From positions 3,968,001 to 4,032,000 of the forward strand of contig ML058407.1 in NCBI GenBank assembly GCA_003013855.2: 64,000 bases of DNA, read 5' to 3'. This DNA is from Liriodendron chinense (lineage: Eukaryota; Streptophyta; Magnoliopsida; Magnoliales; Magnoliaceae). Positions 11,373 through 22,559 of the stretch are shown here, piece by piece. Position 1 is the first letter of the stretch; every line of letters begins with the position of its first letter. The notes beneath the pieces are model-generated. The model searched no databases, was not told the origin of the DNA, and was given only the letters and a program-made list of their open reading frames with translations. Made by a program: the position numbers and the translations under genes.

Positions 11373-11782
11373 TCAATCGATTCAATTCGATTTTCTATTC
11401 AATTCAATCGATCGGAATCGAAATTGAAATTGAATTGAAATTGAATTTTCTTTTAAAAAAATTTGAATTGAATTGATCTTGGAGAACGATTCGATTCGAT
11501 TCAATCGATAAATTGATCATAAATTGAATTGTGTGCAGCCCTAGTCTTAATCATAGTGTTTGAACTGTTTATTAAGTTTTTTAAAAGCTAGCCAGTACTT
11601 ATTGGGTTTTCAATTGTTAACTTTGAGTTTTAACCAGTGATTTATTTTATACCTTACTTGATGGACATCTAATGGCTAATATCTGATGCACCATGCCTAA
11701 GGCGGTATGGGAGAAGTCTATGGCTAATGGAAACTTAGATAGTTGGTATTGGAGTTAACCTGGCTCTTCCCTCACACCACTA

Positions 11783-12412
11783 TGATGTGAATCAAGCTAT
11801 AACAAACACGAATCAACCCTAAGTATTAGAAATTCGGATCTAACCCTAAGTATTAATCCTGAGCTTTGTGGAAGCACACTCAACAAAGATAGAATAATCA
11901 TAATAAAAAAATAACTAAGCAAGAAATTACAAACATAATGATTTAATGTGAAAAACCCTTGCGAGAAAAAACCACGACATAAAGCGACAGAGATCTCCAC
12001 TATAATAGAACCTTAAAGTGCAAAACTCACCTTCTTCGATTAAAGGATCACATGATCTCCCTTTGTGATGCGCACATCTAGGAAAACCTAGATCCCTTGA
12101 GAAAATCCCTTCCCAAGCCCTTAAAAGTGTAAAACCCTCTCCTTTAGCAAAACTCTTGCAACTTCAGAGAAAACACTTTTATTACCAAGCCTAATTGTAA
12201 TTAGGCTTAAATTCCTTGATTTGTGTAAAACCACATAATTAAACCAGTCCTTTGGTCGAACCTTCAGTCGACTAAGATATCAATAGAGACTTTCAGTCAA
12301 ACAAAACTGACCTCAATTGATCAAAAAACATCACAGCACGCTTCAATTGACCCATAAATTCTTGGTCAACCAAACTGCACTTGCAACAGAATCCAAGGCA
12401 TCCTACACAACA
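11783..12412 (-). repeat. 3' LTR of the minus-strand copia remnant
   Basis: The minus strand begins TGTTGTGTAGGATGCCTTGG directly after a polypurine tract. It contains a palindrome cluster (12240-12365, e.g. TCAATTGATCAA, AGTCGACTGAA, GGTCGAACC) and a TAATAAAAG box near 12178. The end near 11783 is a guess from a TG...CA fit; no TSD could be tested because the 5' end is lost. Confidence 0.55.
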
Positions 12413-12529
12413 ATCTCCACCTTGACTTATATTCTACTAATGCACCCTGAAGATCTCCCGTGCTAACCTCCACCTTGAGTGTAGACTCCCTACATCCCTC
12501 CACCTGGAACGTAAATCCATCTGCACTCC

Positions 12530-13772
12530 TGTTGAACCTCCAATTTATACATTGCATTGCCCATTACATCGCATTATATGCATGGTTTCCATGTTTAAAA
12601 GGCCCATCTAATGCATGTTTTGTGATTTCAGGAATGAGAGCGGAATTCACCCAATTGGAGACTAAAAAGAGCCATTTGAAGCCATTGGATGAAGAAGGAA
12701 GAAGGACCAAAGAAAGTAGAAAGAGAGGAGAAGAAAGGAAGAAAGAAGCCAAAGAAGAAAGCAGAAATATTAGCCAAGACCGGTCGTACGACCAGTCGTC
12801 CATCGCCAGGACCGGTCGTCCGACCAGTCCGACATTCACAGAAGAAGACTATTCAGAAGATAATCTTGGAAATCTAAATCATCTATGAGGAATATCACAT
12901 TACAAGGAAGCTACAAATCAAATTTAAAGGCAATCCGACCATTGATTAAGCCGTATGAAGCGAAACAAAATCTGTTGTGTTGCGGTACTCTTGCTGTATT
13001 ATAAAAGGAGGTGCTCTCTTCTATTCCAAATCAAGCAAGGACGTGGGAAGCAAGGAGTTCAAGTCCTAGGAGGCTACCTAGCCTCCTACAAGCTAGTTTT
13101 TTTTCCTTTTCTTAGTTCTACTTCTAGTTTTAATATGCTTTTCCTTAGCTAACCTCTTAGAGAGCTAGAGGTGAAATTTGTAGTTGGTTCCAATGCTTTA
13201 TTTCTTTTATTTCAAGTATCATTTTCTTAATTTTGGATTTTGAAGTTCTAGTTTGAATAAAGTTTGGTTTTTTAGAAGTTTTGTGAGAGTTTGTGTGCTT
13301 CGGACATGAGTTCCTTGCAATTCTTTGAGATTACCATGATTGGGTTGTTTGAATTCGAATTGTAGTAACCCTTGAGCATGCCATAGTCCATAGGCATGGC
13401 TGTTACTCCGAAGGCTACAAGTTCAAGTTTTATGTGCTTCATTATAACTAGAAATCTGATTTCTAGATTTAAGTGGGACTGTTTGTGCTTGAATGTTATA
13501 TCTTCCAATTAGATGAGAGATAGGACTTTGATTCTAATTGTGTTGTACTTGGATGAATGGATTGGCATTGAACAACTACAAGTGGATCCTTGATGCTCTA
13601 GTTCTTCTTATTTTCATATTTTGCTATTTCATGTGAAAAACTATTTTCCTAAACTTCTTAGATTCTAGTTATTAGATTAGTTAGAATTGTTTACTTCTTT
13701 CCCTGTGGATCGACCTCGATCTTACCGAGATTTATTACTACATCACAGCCTTACACTTGAGGTGAGTGAACA
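12530..13772 (+). repeat. 5' LTR of the Athila-like element
   Basis: It starts TGTTGAACCTCCAATTTATA. A purine-rich block (12680-12760) is followed by a GACCGGTC palindrome cluster (12778-12834: ACCGGTCGTACGACCAGTC and ACCGGTCGTCCGACCAGTC) and a TATA box (TATTATAAAAGG, about 12996). It ends GAGTGAACA at 13772. Confidence 0.88.
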
Positions 13773-13778
13773 AGTTTT

Positions 13779-13796
13779 TGGCGCCATTGCCGGGGA
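13779..13796 (+). other. Primer-binding site of the Athila-like element
   Basis: TGGCGCCATTGCCGGGGA lies seven bases after the LTR end. The same motif with one change (TGGCGCCGTTGCCGGGG) is typical of Athila elements, which are thought to use tRNA-Asp. It fixes the plus orientation. Confidence 0.85.
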
Positions 13797-14024
13797 ATTT
13801 AGATAACGGTTTTCAAATTGTTTTAGTGGCTATAGAAGTAGAAGTAGATAGGTTTTCTGATTTTTTTTTAGAACTAACAAATGTTTTGTTTTGTAGGATT
13901 TCTTCTCTAGTTCAAGCACATTTGGTAATACCTTTCTAACTTAGCTTTTTGAAGATTTTCTATTTTCGGATTAATTACAGATTTCTAGGATTTAGGACTA
14001 GTTTAGTTTTTGGTTAAGTGGTTT

Positions 14025-16430
14025 ATGTCCCGTTGGGAACGGAACCACTCAAATCGTCTCCAATCTGAAGGTGGTTTAGTTGGACCATTGTCAGTCCATA
14101 GACGAGTCCGAAATTACCAAGAGCATTGTGAAAGTTTAGGGAGTATGGATCAAACACCTTTAAGGAATCCTCCCCCTCCTACTCCAACGACAAACACAAA
14201 TCAAGAGGGAGTAGGAGAGAATGAGGTACATAACGTTCCTCCAATGAGATCACTACGGGATTACCTCCAACCAGCCCGTGCAATTACACCCTCTTGCGTG
14301 GTTCTACCACCAAACGGCGAAAACATTAACATAAAGCCGGGTGTAATTCAACTTATACCAAAGTTCCATGGGCTAGACTCTGACAGGCCATATCTGCACT
14401 TGAAAGAATTCAAAGAAGTGGTGGCTACCTTACAATACGCCAATGTTTCTAAAGATACCATTAAGCTTAAACTCTTTCCCTTTTCATTCGAAGAAAGATC
14501 CAAAGATTGACATCACTCTCTTAGACCACATTCGATTGGGTCATGGAATGAGATGACCCGGGAATTCTTGAAAAAGTTCTTCCCGACTCATAAAACGAAC
14601 ACCCTTCGAAGAGCCATAATGAATTTCTCGGCTAAAGAGGGTGAATCTTTCTTCCAATGTTGGGAGAGATTTAAGGACCTCCTTCTTGCTTGCCCACATC
14701 ATGGTTATGAGAGTTGACGAATTATAAATTTTTTCAATGATGGATTAAGTTCCAATATGCTCCAATTTGTAGAGATGATGTGCAATGGCGAGTTTATGAG
14801 CAAAAATCCAGATGAGGCTTGGAGTTATTTGGACATGTTGGCTGAAAATGCCCAATCTTGGGATACCTCGGATAAACCCAAGAACCCCAAGCCTACTCAA
14901 GAGAAAGAGAAAGGAGTGATATATATCCTTAAGGAGGAAGACGACGTGAATGCAAGGATAGCCAACCTCATAAGGAAGATCGAGGCCATGGAACTTAGTA
15001 AAAGTGGAGTTTCAAAGTCCAATGAAGCTATTGAGGCCATATGTGGGATTTGTCACACCGATTTACATGTTACGTAAGATTGTCCCACAATTCCTGCATT
15101 TCAAGAGGTATTACATGAACATGTAAATGCCACATATGGGTATCAACGGCCTTTCAATGGACCGGTGGGTAATAAGTACAATATTAGTTGGAAGAACCAC
15201 CTAAATTTTAGTTGGAAGAATGCTCCCACGAGCAATCCTACCAACTCTCAAGGAGGGCCACCCATGCAAAATATGGCCCCACCTCAATTCTCAATGGAGG
15301 ATACCTTGAAAGTGTTTAGACAAGGGCAAACGCAAATCAATCAAACAAATCAGCAAATGTTCCAAGAGCTTAAAGTCTTGGTTGATGAGATTAAGGGACG
15401 CTTGAATGCTAGGGAAAGGACCTTTCCGGCCCAACCTCAGCCCAATCCAAAGCAAGTACATGAAGTGAGCATTCCTAATCCTTCCAACCAACACATGGAG
15501 CAAGCCAAATCCATCACCACTCTTAGAAGTGGTAAACAAATTGACAAATCTATTCCGGTGAAGCCCGACAAGCCTAATGATCGGGTAAATTCTGAGGATG
15601 AGGATGGATCTAACTTAGCCCCACAAAAAACGGAACGCATTTACAAGCCCATAGCACCATTCCCTTTGAGATTGGTTGCCCCAAAATCTCTCCCAAACTC
15701 TCATGATATTTTAGAGATTTTTAGACAAGTCAAGATCAACATTCCCTTGCTTGATGCCATTAAACAAGTCCCCTCATATGCCAAGTTTCTAAAAGACCTA
15801 TGCACAACCAAACGTAAATATAATGTGTAGCAAAAGGCATTCTTAAATGAGCAAGTGAGTGCCATTCTCACTCAAAAGACCCCCTCAAAATTCAAAGATC
15901 CTGGTAGTCCCACAATTTCATGTATCATTGGCGACTATCGGATTGAGCGTGCATTGCTAGACTTGGGGGCAAGTGTAAATCTAATCCCATACTCGGTATA
16001 TGAGCAATTAGGTCTTGGTAAATTAAAACCCACCAAAACCACGTTGCAACTCGCTGATAGATTCATCCGTGTACCGAGAAGGATAGTTGAGGATGTGCTA
16101 GTCCAAGTTGACAAATTCTACTACCCGGTATATTTCATTGTCTTGGACACACAACCGGTTATGGATGCTAGCACCCAAATACCGGTGATTTTAGGCCGTC
16201 CATTCCTCGCTACATCAAACGCAATGATAAATTGCCGGAATAGAGTGATGCAAATGTCCTTTGGGAACATGACGTTGGTCGTGAATGTGTTCCACTTGGG
16301 CAAAAGGCATAGGGATGATGATGATGTCCACGAGGTTGATATGATTGATTCAACCATGGAAGAGGAGTTCACTTTAAGGCAGAATTTTAATCCTCTAGAT
16401 GTTGTTAGCTTTGATCCCTTTGAGGATTAG
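14025..16430 (+). pseudogene. Athila-like gag-protease, interrupted by stops
   Basis: One continuous frame from the ATG at 14025 to the TAG ending at 16430. It contains a gag domain (IKPGVIQLIPKFHGLDSDRPY..., then TWNEMTREFLKKFFPTHK-type sequence and ESFFQCWERFKDLLLACPHHG), a zinc knuckle near 15045-15090 (CGICHTDLHVT then DC), a linker with IPNPSNQHMEQAKSITTLRSGK, and a retropepsin at 15900-16290 with the DLGASVNLIP active-site motif (DLGAS, the Athila form) and VILGRPFLATSNA flap end. In-frame stops interrupt at 14508 (TGA), about 14716 (TGA), 15075 (TAA, inside the knuckle) and 15828 (TAG). Gag packages RNA and the protease cuts the polyprotein. No RT follows. Confidence 0.85.
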
Positions 16431-18457
16431 GATGACAATGATGGCTCCCATGAGGTAAACATGATAGAATCCATGGATGATGGGGATTTTTCCAACATGA
16501 TCTACCTGAAAGTTTGGGGACATGTTTGACACATTCTAAGGATGAATCTAATTCTCATTTTATTGAGACCTTGGAAGTGTTAATTTCTGATTTACACAAA
16601 TTTGTTGTACAGGATTTGGAAGAATTGGTGCTTGACTTGCCTACAGAGAGGCTAATTTCTGAAAGTGTAGAGGTGGAGGACCCACTCCAACCTACACAAA
16701 ATTCTGAGAAGGAGGAAGACAGAAAGGGTCCAAATCTGAAAATTTCCTCCGATGAGGTCTCTTATACACTTGAGGAGTGCACGTACTTTGAGGATTGGGA
16801 TGATTCCCATGATTCAGGACATTGTACAGGCTTTGAGAGAGACCCCCCCGGTGCCTAAAAAGTTTCCTTCCACAGAACACCAAACTGAAAAATCAATTTT
16901 GGAACCACCGGTGAATTCTAATTTTGTGGAGATCATATCGACTTGTGAAGAAGAAATACAAGTCTTCACATCTCTTTGGTTTGTTCAAACCAAAGAACAC
17001 TTCTGGGATGACCCATACGTGAATAATTTTTGCCCAGATAAGAAGGAAATGAGATATATATTCAATGATTTCCAACCAATGCAATTCTCCTTTCCTAGTA
17101 CATGTGACAATTTTGTTGAAGAACCCGCTGAAATTTTTCAGCAAGATTTTCAATGGGTTAGAATGATCGATGTCACAAATGTACTTTCCAAAGCAGGATG
17201 GTGAATAGTTCTACTGAAAAATTTGTTACACCACTTGATGATCCTGCTCAACTTTGTCCTTTTGGATGTTATACTGATAATCGATCTCTTAGTCTAATGG
17301 AGATCCTCTTTTTACAAAAAAGGACGAGTTAGTTATCTTTACTGCTTTCCATAGATTAGGTTTAGTTTTATCTAGTTTTACTGTTTTAATAGCTTTAGTT
17401 ATTGGGTTGTAGACTTCCATGATCGCTCTCTCAGGTACTATTGTTCTCACTCTCTCATATTTTACTATTGCTCTCATGTTCATGCTCATTACATATCTTT
17501 TTACATTGAGGACAATGCAAGATTTGGTTGGGGGGTGAGATGAGATTCGTCATCTAGCATGTTGCAACATTTCGAGCCTCATATGCACAAATTTTTTCAA
17601 ATTTTCTAAAATTTCAAAACTCCTTTAGAAAACCTTATTTCCATGCATTCAAGATGATATGAGTATAAGAAGAGGAGATACGAAGTGTGTGATGTTGTAA
17701 GTCTTAAATTTCTCCCAACATAATGGTTTTATATGTTAGTTTCCCTATTGTTGTGATTGATAGAAAATTTAAACACTCTTTACACTAAGTTCACATTACA
17801 CGATTTTCATGAGTTGAAAGGATTATACGAATTGTGAATTAGCTAGACGTGATTTAAAGGTGTTAAGAAACCAAGCCGGGGTACTTTGTCCATCCTTGTC
17901 CATGGGAAAATAACGAAAGATATGGATTTTTAAAAAATTCTATCTAATTTAAAAGAAAAAGGAAAAGAAAGGATGAAATTGGGAATGATGGAAAAACGAT
18001 GGAAAATTCCGAAAAGGGCTACCTATTACCAACCGGGGGATGGTCTACCCGTAACTAAAGCCGGAAATGGGACGTAGTGTGAAAGCCGTCGGAAGGACGG
18101 TAAGACAAATTCCTGTCATAGGCTTGTTGTTACTATGTGCACCTTGAGATCTACAGTTTAGTTGATCTATGAAGAATATAATCCCAGAAACTCATGAGAT
18201 GAACTTTCACTATGCACACTAGGTTGAAGTAATTCAAGTTCTTCTATTTATCAATCAATCATTGAGAATTTCATGTAGACACTTATTATGCTTTGAGAGT
18301 TTAAGTTGGCAATTTCTATCACCTAGTTTCTCCAAATTTTATACTTGTATGTCTTGGAATGGATAGAAACATGGTTTCTGAAGGAGAGTTAGGTTTGGAG
18401 GTTTGAACTTATTCATGCATGTTTTGCTCGGGACTAGTAAAAAGCTGGTTGGGGGTG
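16431..18457 (+). other. Post-protease remnant and 3' spacer of the Athila-like element
   Basis: Acidic fragments (16514-16858 and 16752-17204, different frames) follow the protease and carry no RT signature. From 17500 comes the TTTTTACATTGAGGACAATG and 'tttggttgggggg' text often seen downstream of integrase in Athila-type elements, then non-coding sequence and a polypurine tract (GGTTGGGGGTG, about 18447-18457) at the 3' LTR. The pol region was removed between about 17200 and 17480. Confidence 0.65.
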
Positions 18458-19699
18458 TGTTGAACCTCCAATTTATACATTGCATTGCCCATTACATCGC
18501 ATTATATGCATGGTTTTCATGTTTAAAAGGCACATCTAATGCATGTTTTGTGATTTCAGGAATGAGAGCGGAATTCACCCAATTGAAGACTAAAAAGAGC
18601 CATTTGAAGTCATTGGATGAAGAAGGAAGAAGGACCAAAGAAAGTAGAAAGAGAGGAGAAGAAAGGAAGAAAGAAGCCTAAAGAAGAAAGCAGAAATATC
18701 AGCCAAGACCGGTCGTACGACTAGTCGTCCATCGCCAAGACCGGTCGTCCGACCGGTCTGACATTCATAGAAGAAGACAATTCAAAAGATAATCTTGGAA
18801 ATCTAAATCATCTATGAGGAATATCACATTACAAGGAAGCTACAAATCAAATTTGAAGGCAATCCGACCATTGGTTAAGCCGTATGAAGTGAAACAAAAT
18901 CTGTTGTGTTGTGGTACTCTTGCTGTATTATAAAAGGAGGTGCTCTCTTCTATTCCAAATCAAGCAAGGACGTGAGAAGCAAGGAGTTCAAGTCCTAGGA
19001 GGATACCTAGCCTCCTACAGCTAGTTTTTCTTCCTTTTCTTAGTTCTACTTCTAGTTTTAATATGATTTTCTTTAGCTAACCTCTCAGAGAGCTAGAGGT
19101 GAAATTTGTAGTTGGTTCCAATGCTTTATTTCTTTTATTTCAAGTACCCTTTTCTTAATTTTGGATTTTGAAGTTCTAGTTTGAATAAAGTTTGTTTGTT
19201 AGAAGTTTTGTGAGAGTTTGTGTGCTCCGGACATGAGTTCCTTGCAATTCTTTGAGATTACCATGATTGGGTTGTTTGAATTCGAATTATAGTAACCCTT
19301 GAGCATGCCATAGTCCATAGGCATGGCTGTCACTCCGAAGGCTACAAGTTCAAGTTTAATGTGCTTCATTAGAACTAGAAATCTGATTTCTAGATTTAAG
19401 TGGGACTGTTTGTGCTTGAATGTTATATCTTCCAATTAGATGAGAGATAGGACTTTGATTCTAATTGTGTTGTACTTGGATGAATGGATTGGCATTAGAC
19501 TACTACAAGTGGATCCTTGATGCTCTAATTCTTCTTATTTTCATATTTTGCTATTTCATGTGAAAAACTATTTTCCTAAACTTCTTAGATTCTAGTTATT
19601 AGATTAGTTAGAATTGTTTACTTCTTTCCCTGTGGATCGACCTCGGTCTTACCGAGATTTATTACTACATCGCAGCCTTACACTTGAGGCGAGCGAACA
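18458..19699 (+). repeat. 3' LTR of the Athila-like element
   Basis: Nearly identical to 12530-13772, including TGTTGAACCTCC, the ACCGGTCGTACGACTAGTC cluster (18708-18763), a TATA box and the GAGCGAACA end. The next five bases, ACTCC, are the TSD. Few substitutions separate the two LTRs. Confidence 0.9.
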
Positions 19700-19704
19700 A
19701 CTCC

Positions 19705-20830
19705 TATGCAAGGGTGCGCCTAATCTCATAATGACTAGTGAGATTGATCAAGCCCAAGCAGTGCTTAAACTTTTCTGTGGTCATCGATTTTGTCAACATG
19801 TTCGCAACATCCTCTTTCATATGAATATTTTGAAAATAAATCTCCCTTTAAGTAATGAGCTCACGTATGTTGTAGAACCTTACGTCGATATGCTTGATTC
19901 TCTCATAATACACCTGATTCATCGCCAAATGGATGACACACTGACTATTGCAATGCAACCGAATCGCCGTCTACTTCAACCCAAGCTCTCCGATTAGACC
20001 TTCCAACCATAACGCCTCTTTTGACACCTCTGTCACAGCCATGTATTACCTCATTATCTGAATCCACATAGCTTACAACTCCACCTGAAGCTCCATGTCT
20101 CGCGAACATGATCTCAGTGTCGACTGTCCCCCTGAGATACCTGAGAATCCATTTAACTGCATTTCAATGCTCTTTTCCCAAATTCACCATATACCTACTA
20201 ACCACGCCAATTACTTATAAGATGTCTGGCCTCGTGCAAACCATAACATGTATGAGACTCCTTACTACACTCGCATACAATACTCGTGATATGTCTGAAA
20301 TCTTCTCTTTTGAATTGGACATGACCTGGATGACAACTTAAAGTAACCTGTTAGAGGTGTACTAATTGGCTTAACACCTTCCATGTGTAACCTCTCTAAC
20401 AATTTCTGCACATATCCTTTTTAAGATAGCTATAGCTTCCCAGACTCTTTGTCTCTATGTATCTCCATGCCTAGGATCTTCTTCGCAACGCCCAGATCCT
20501 TCATGTCAAACAACTCTTTGCTTAATAAAGAGTTGAGTAAGAGTATCTCCTTCTTGTCCTTTGCATCAATTGACATATCATCAACATATAGTATCAGTAA
20601 ATTGTAGGATACTTCCTTGAGCACCTTATAGTAAGTGCAACAATCGTGCTCACACCTGATATAGTCAATCTCCACCATGTAGGAATTGAATCACTTATAT
20701 CACTGCCTCGAAGACTACTTTAGACCAGACAATGACTTCTTTAGTTTGCACACGTGGATCTTCCTTACCAAGATCCTCGAAACCTTCTATTCTATGTGGG
20801 GAAGCTCCTAGATGGTTTAGATATGACCTT
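19705..20830 (-). pseudogene. Copia reverse transcriptase-RNase H, decayed
   Basis: The longest open part (20430-20678) reads ...NLLILYVDDMSIDAKDKKEI...FDMKDLGVAKKILGMEIHRD, the copia RT active site YVDD followed by MKDLG..K.ILGM. Upstream (20695-20830) is the GFEDLGK..., KKSLSGLK-type region in another frame. Downstream, in shifted frames, are VRSLIHVMVCTRPDI, NAVKWILRYLRGT, SYVDSDNE and KHIDVRFYNIREL, the RNase H to 3'-end landmarks of copia. Many stops and frameshifts exclude function. The strand and order continue into the LTR at 12412 once the Athila element is removed. Confidence 0.8.
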
Positions 20831-21036
20831 AGATGATTAAATATGTCTAGGGTCGAATTTGGACTATTGAATTTTCTTAAGATAGATCTCATCTATTTGA
20901 GGTCCGATTGGGCTAAAACTTGGGGTGTAGCTCAATCAGGATGTGTTGAATACATCTACTAGTTTAGATGGAACATTGGGAGGCCTTAGTGTTTTTTATA
21001 GGTCAGCCCATGTTGTGCATATGGAGGTGTCCACCC

Positions 21037-21116
21037 GATCTATCAAGATCTCACATGTTTAGTCTCACAAACATCATTCAAGTCGCATCCAAATGCCCTC
21101 ACAAAAGCTAGTAGTT
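21037..21116. repeat. Left copy of an 80-bp direct repeat
   Basis: GATCTATCAAGATCTCACAT... to ...GCTAGTAGTT recurs at 22074-22152 with two differences (a G/A change and one missing C). The two copies bracket a Tat-related LTR. The 200 bp to the left (20831-21036) show no gene. Confidence 0.9.
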
Positions 21117-21118
21117 AT

Positions 21119-21954
21119 TGTTAACGTCAGATTTTGTAACAGGATCCTCCGGTCGTTCACCTTCTCTCCAACAGGGATTTCCTCCGCCAGACCTGTAAGA
21201 AGACAGAGAGCAACTAAGGGTGGCCGGTGTCCAGCCGTTAGCCCTTCGATACTTAAGTCAGGCAAAGCAAGAAGAAGAATCACCAGGCAAAACGAGACCA
21301 AGGATTGAATATTGTGTACCTGTATCTTAATGGAGTCTTCTCCTTATATAGATCTGGAAGGGTCCAATCTGTTACGTAAGATATCGAGATCCCGCTGATT
21401 TCGTGTACGATACCGAGATCCCGCTGATTTCGTGGGATAAGATCCTTATCCTTAGAGAAGAGATCTAACCCAATGACTTGTCTTGACAATCACGTTACTT
21501 GATAGCAATCCCTTGAGTTTCGGAACCATAAGAGAAGATAAGCCCAAAATCGGCCTATACGGGCTACTGGTACTGAAAGCTAAGGACTGTTGTCACAGAG
21601 AGAGATGTTCGCATGTTGGAAGATGGTCGCGAGTCCAAGTACTCGCTCATTTAGATGTAACACCTTTCAACGACTTGTGAGAAGGTCTGCTCACAGGAAA
21701 AACACAACTTCTCGAAGCTTTGGTAATCGGGCATCGTTTTCCTAATATACGAGCCTCGAGTGCGCATCAGAACCTGAAGAGGAAGATAGGAAGAGAACCT
21801 CGAACAGACGTTCTCGATAGTCGGATAAGGATGCTCACGAGGTCGGAATATCTTCAGAATATGCGAGCCTCGAACAGACGATCTCGATAGTCGGATAAAG
21901 GTGCTCGCGAGATCTATCTCCAGCAGATGATCTTCGCTTATTTTGACTATAACA
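21119..21954 (-). mobile_element. Tat-related LTR, probably solo
   Basis: It begins TGTTAACGTCAGATTTTGTA and follows the same plan as the Tat LTRs at 27872 and 37657 (CCTCCGG, GGATTTCC.CC.CCAGACCTG, GGTGGCCGG, TTATATAGATCTGGAAG, GTCGCGAGTCCAAGTAC, GACTTGTGAGAAGGTCTGCTC). It ends GACTATAACA at 21954 as theirs end GCCTATAACA. It is clearly diverged from them. The minus-strand TATA box is at about 21336. U3 holds CGAACAGACGATCTCGATAGTCGG-like repeats (21790-21900). A further 119 bp of similar character (21955-22073) follow before the right direct repeat. No PBS or coding region is attached. Confidence 0.75.
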
Positions 21955-22073
21955 GCGACTCTCGAGCATCTGATCTCAAGAGTCGAATGAGCGTCCCGCA
22001 CTTATCTAATCTGCGACTCTCGAGTATATAATGAGTGTCCCGCACTTATCCAATGCACTAGGTTAAATAATGA

Positions 22074-22152
22074 GATCTATCAAGATCTCACATGTTTAAT
22101 CTCACAAACATCATTCAAGTCGCATCCAAATGCCTCACAAAAGCTAGTAGTT
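22074..22152. repeat. Right copy of the 80-bp direct repeat
   Basis: It matches 21037-21116 except for two small differences. The sequence to the right (to about 22560) has no recognised gene. Confidence 0.9.
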
Positions 22153-22559
22153 GTCCTAGCTATATATTCGTGGATGGATGGTTGGTGTACAATGGGTGAA
22201 CAAGATACTTCAAATAAGATGCATTTAGCCACTCATTCAATTATCTAACATGCTTCATTCATATGTGCATAAATGATTGATTATCTTCTCTGGTTGAGTG
22301 TACATTGAAAATGCACCCTAATGGTCACTTCTGAAATCCCCATCCATAGGTGTGATCAATACGACAACTTGATGCGCATCAATGTTTATATTATCTGCTT
22401 GTTGGCATTGGAAGTAGATGGGTCGAGGTGGCTCGACCTATCACATCTAGTACCAAGACTACCTAAAATTAATACTCTAGCATAAAGTACTTTATATTCT
22501 CATGCATTAATGACATCTTATGTGTATGCAAATATTGAGTGAATTACTATCATTGATCC

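Larger units (their letters stand above)
9684..11543. mobile_element. Non-autonomous hAT element with 8-bp TSD
   Basis: The ends are TAGGGCTGCACAT (9684) and GTGTGCAGCCCTA (11543), a 12-bp terminal inverted repeat (TAGGGCTGCACA) of the kind common in plant hAT elements. They are flanked by an identical 8-bp GTCTTAAT at 9676-9683 and 11544-11551, the TSD size of the hAT superfamily. Both ends carry ~170-200 bp of inverted subterminal sequence made of short ATTCGATTCAATTCG and AATTGAAATTG repeats, possible transposase sites. The 1.86-kb body holds no transposase; it contains a nested fold-back element (10252-10789), further dispersed-repeat sequence and a CAT/AT microsatellite. Mobilisation would need a transposase from elsewhere. 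Confidence 0.88.
12530..19699 (+). mobile_element. Athila-like Ty3/gypsy element without RT or integrase
   Basis: Two LTRs of 1243 and 1242 bp (12530-13772, 18458-19699) begin TGTTGAACCTCC and end GAACA. Both flanks carry ACTCC (12525-12529 and 19700-19704), a perfect 5-bp TSD. The PBS TGGCGCCATTGCCGGGG and the gag and protease type (ALLDLGASVNLIP) point to the Athila lineage. Between protease (ends 16430) and the 3' LTR only ~2 kb remain, with no RT, RNase H or integrase. The LTRs are nearly identical by eye, and the gag-protease frame has four in-frame stops, so it is a fairly recent insertion of an already defective element, presumably mobilised by proteins in trans. It sits in the RNase H/3' region of a minus-strand copia. 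Confidence 0.9.
11783..20830 (-). mobile_element. Minus-strand copia remnant split by the Athila element
   Basis: Reading the minus strand from 20830 downward gives copia RT and RNase H (to 19705), then the Athila insertion, then ~115 bp of 3' sequence, a polypurine tract (AAGGTGGAGAT, 12413-12423) and an LTR starting TGTTGTGTAGGATGCC at 12412 and running to about 11783. The ACTCC duplicated around the Athila element occurs once in the original site. Gag, integrase and the 5' LTR are missing, with sequence above 20830 unrelated. The LTR lower boundary is approximate. Confidence 0.7.

Noticed and set aside
11238..11438. 66-residue frame with poly-His and Ile-Tyr repeats
   Set aside because: It translates a CAT/AT microsatellite inside a non-coding hAT element.
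13779..13796. tRNA-like motifs next to LTR ends
   Set aside because: These are primer-binding sites of about 18 bases, not tRNA genes; no cloverleaf surrounds them.
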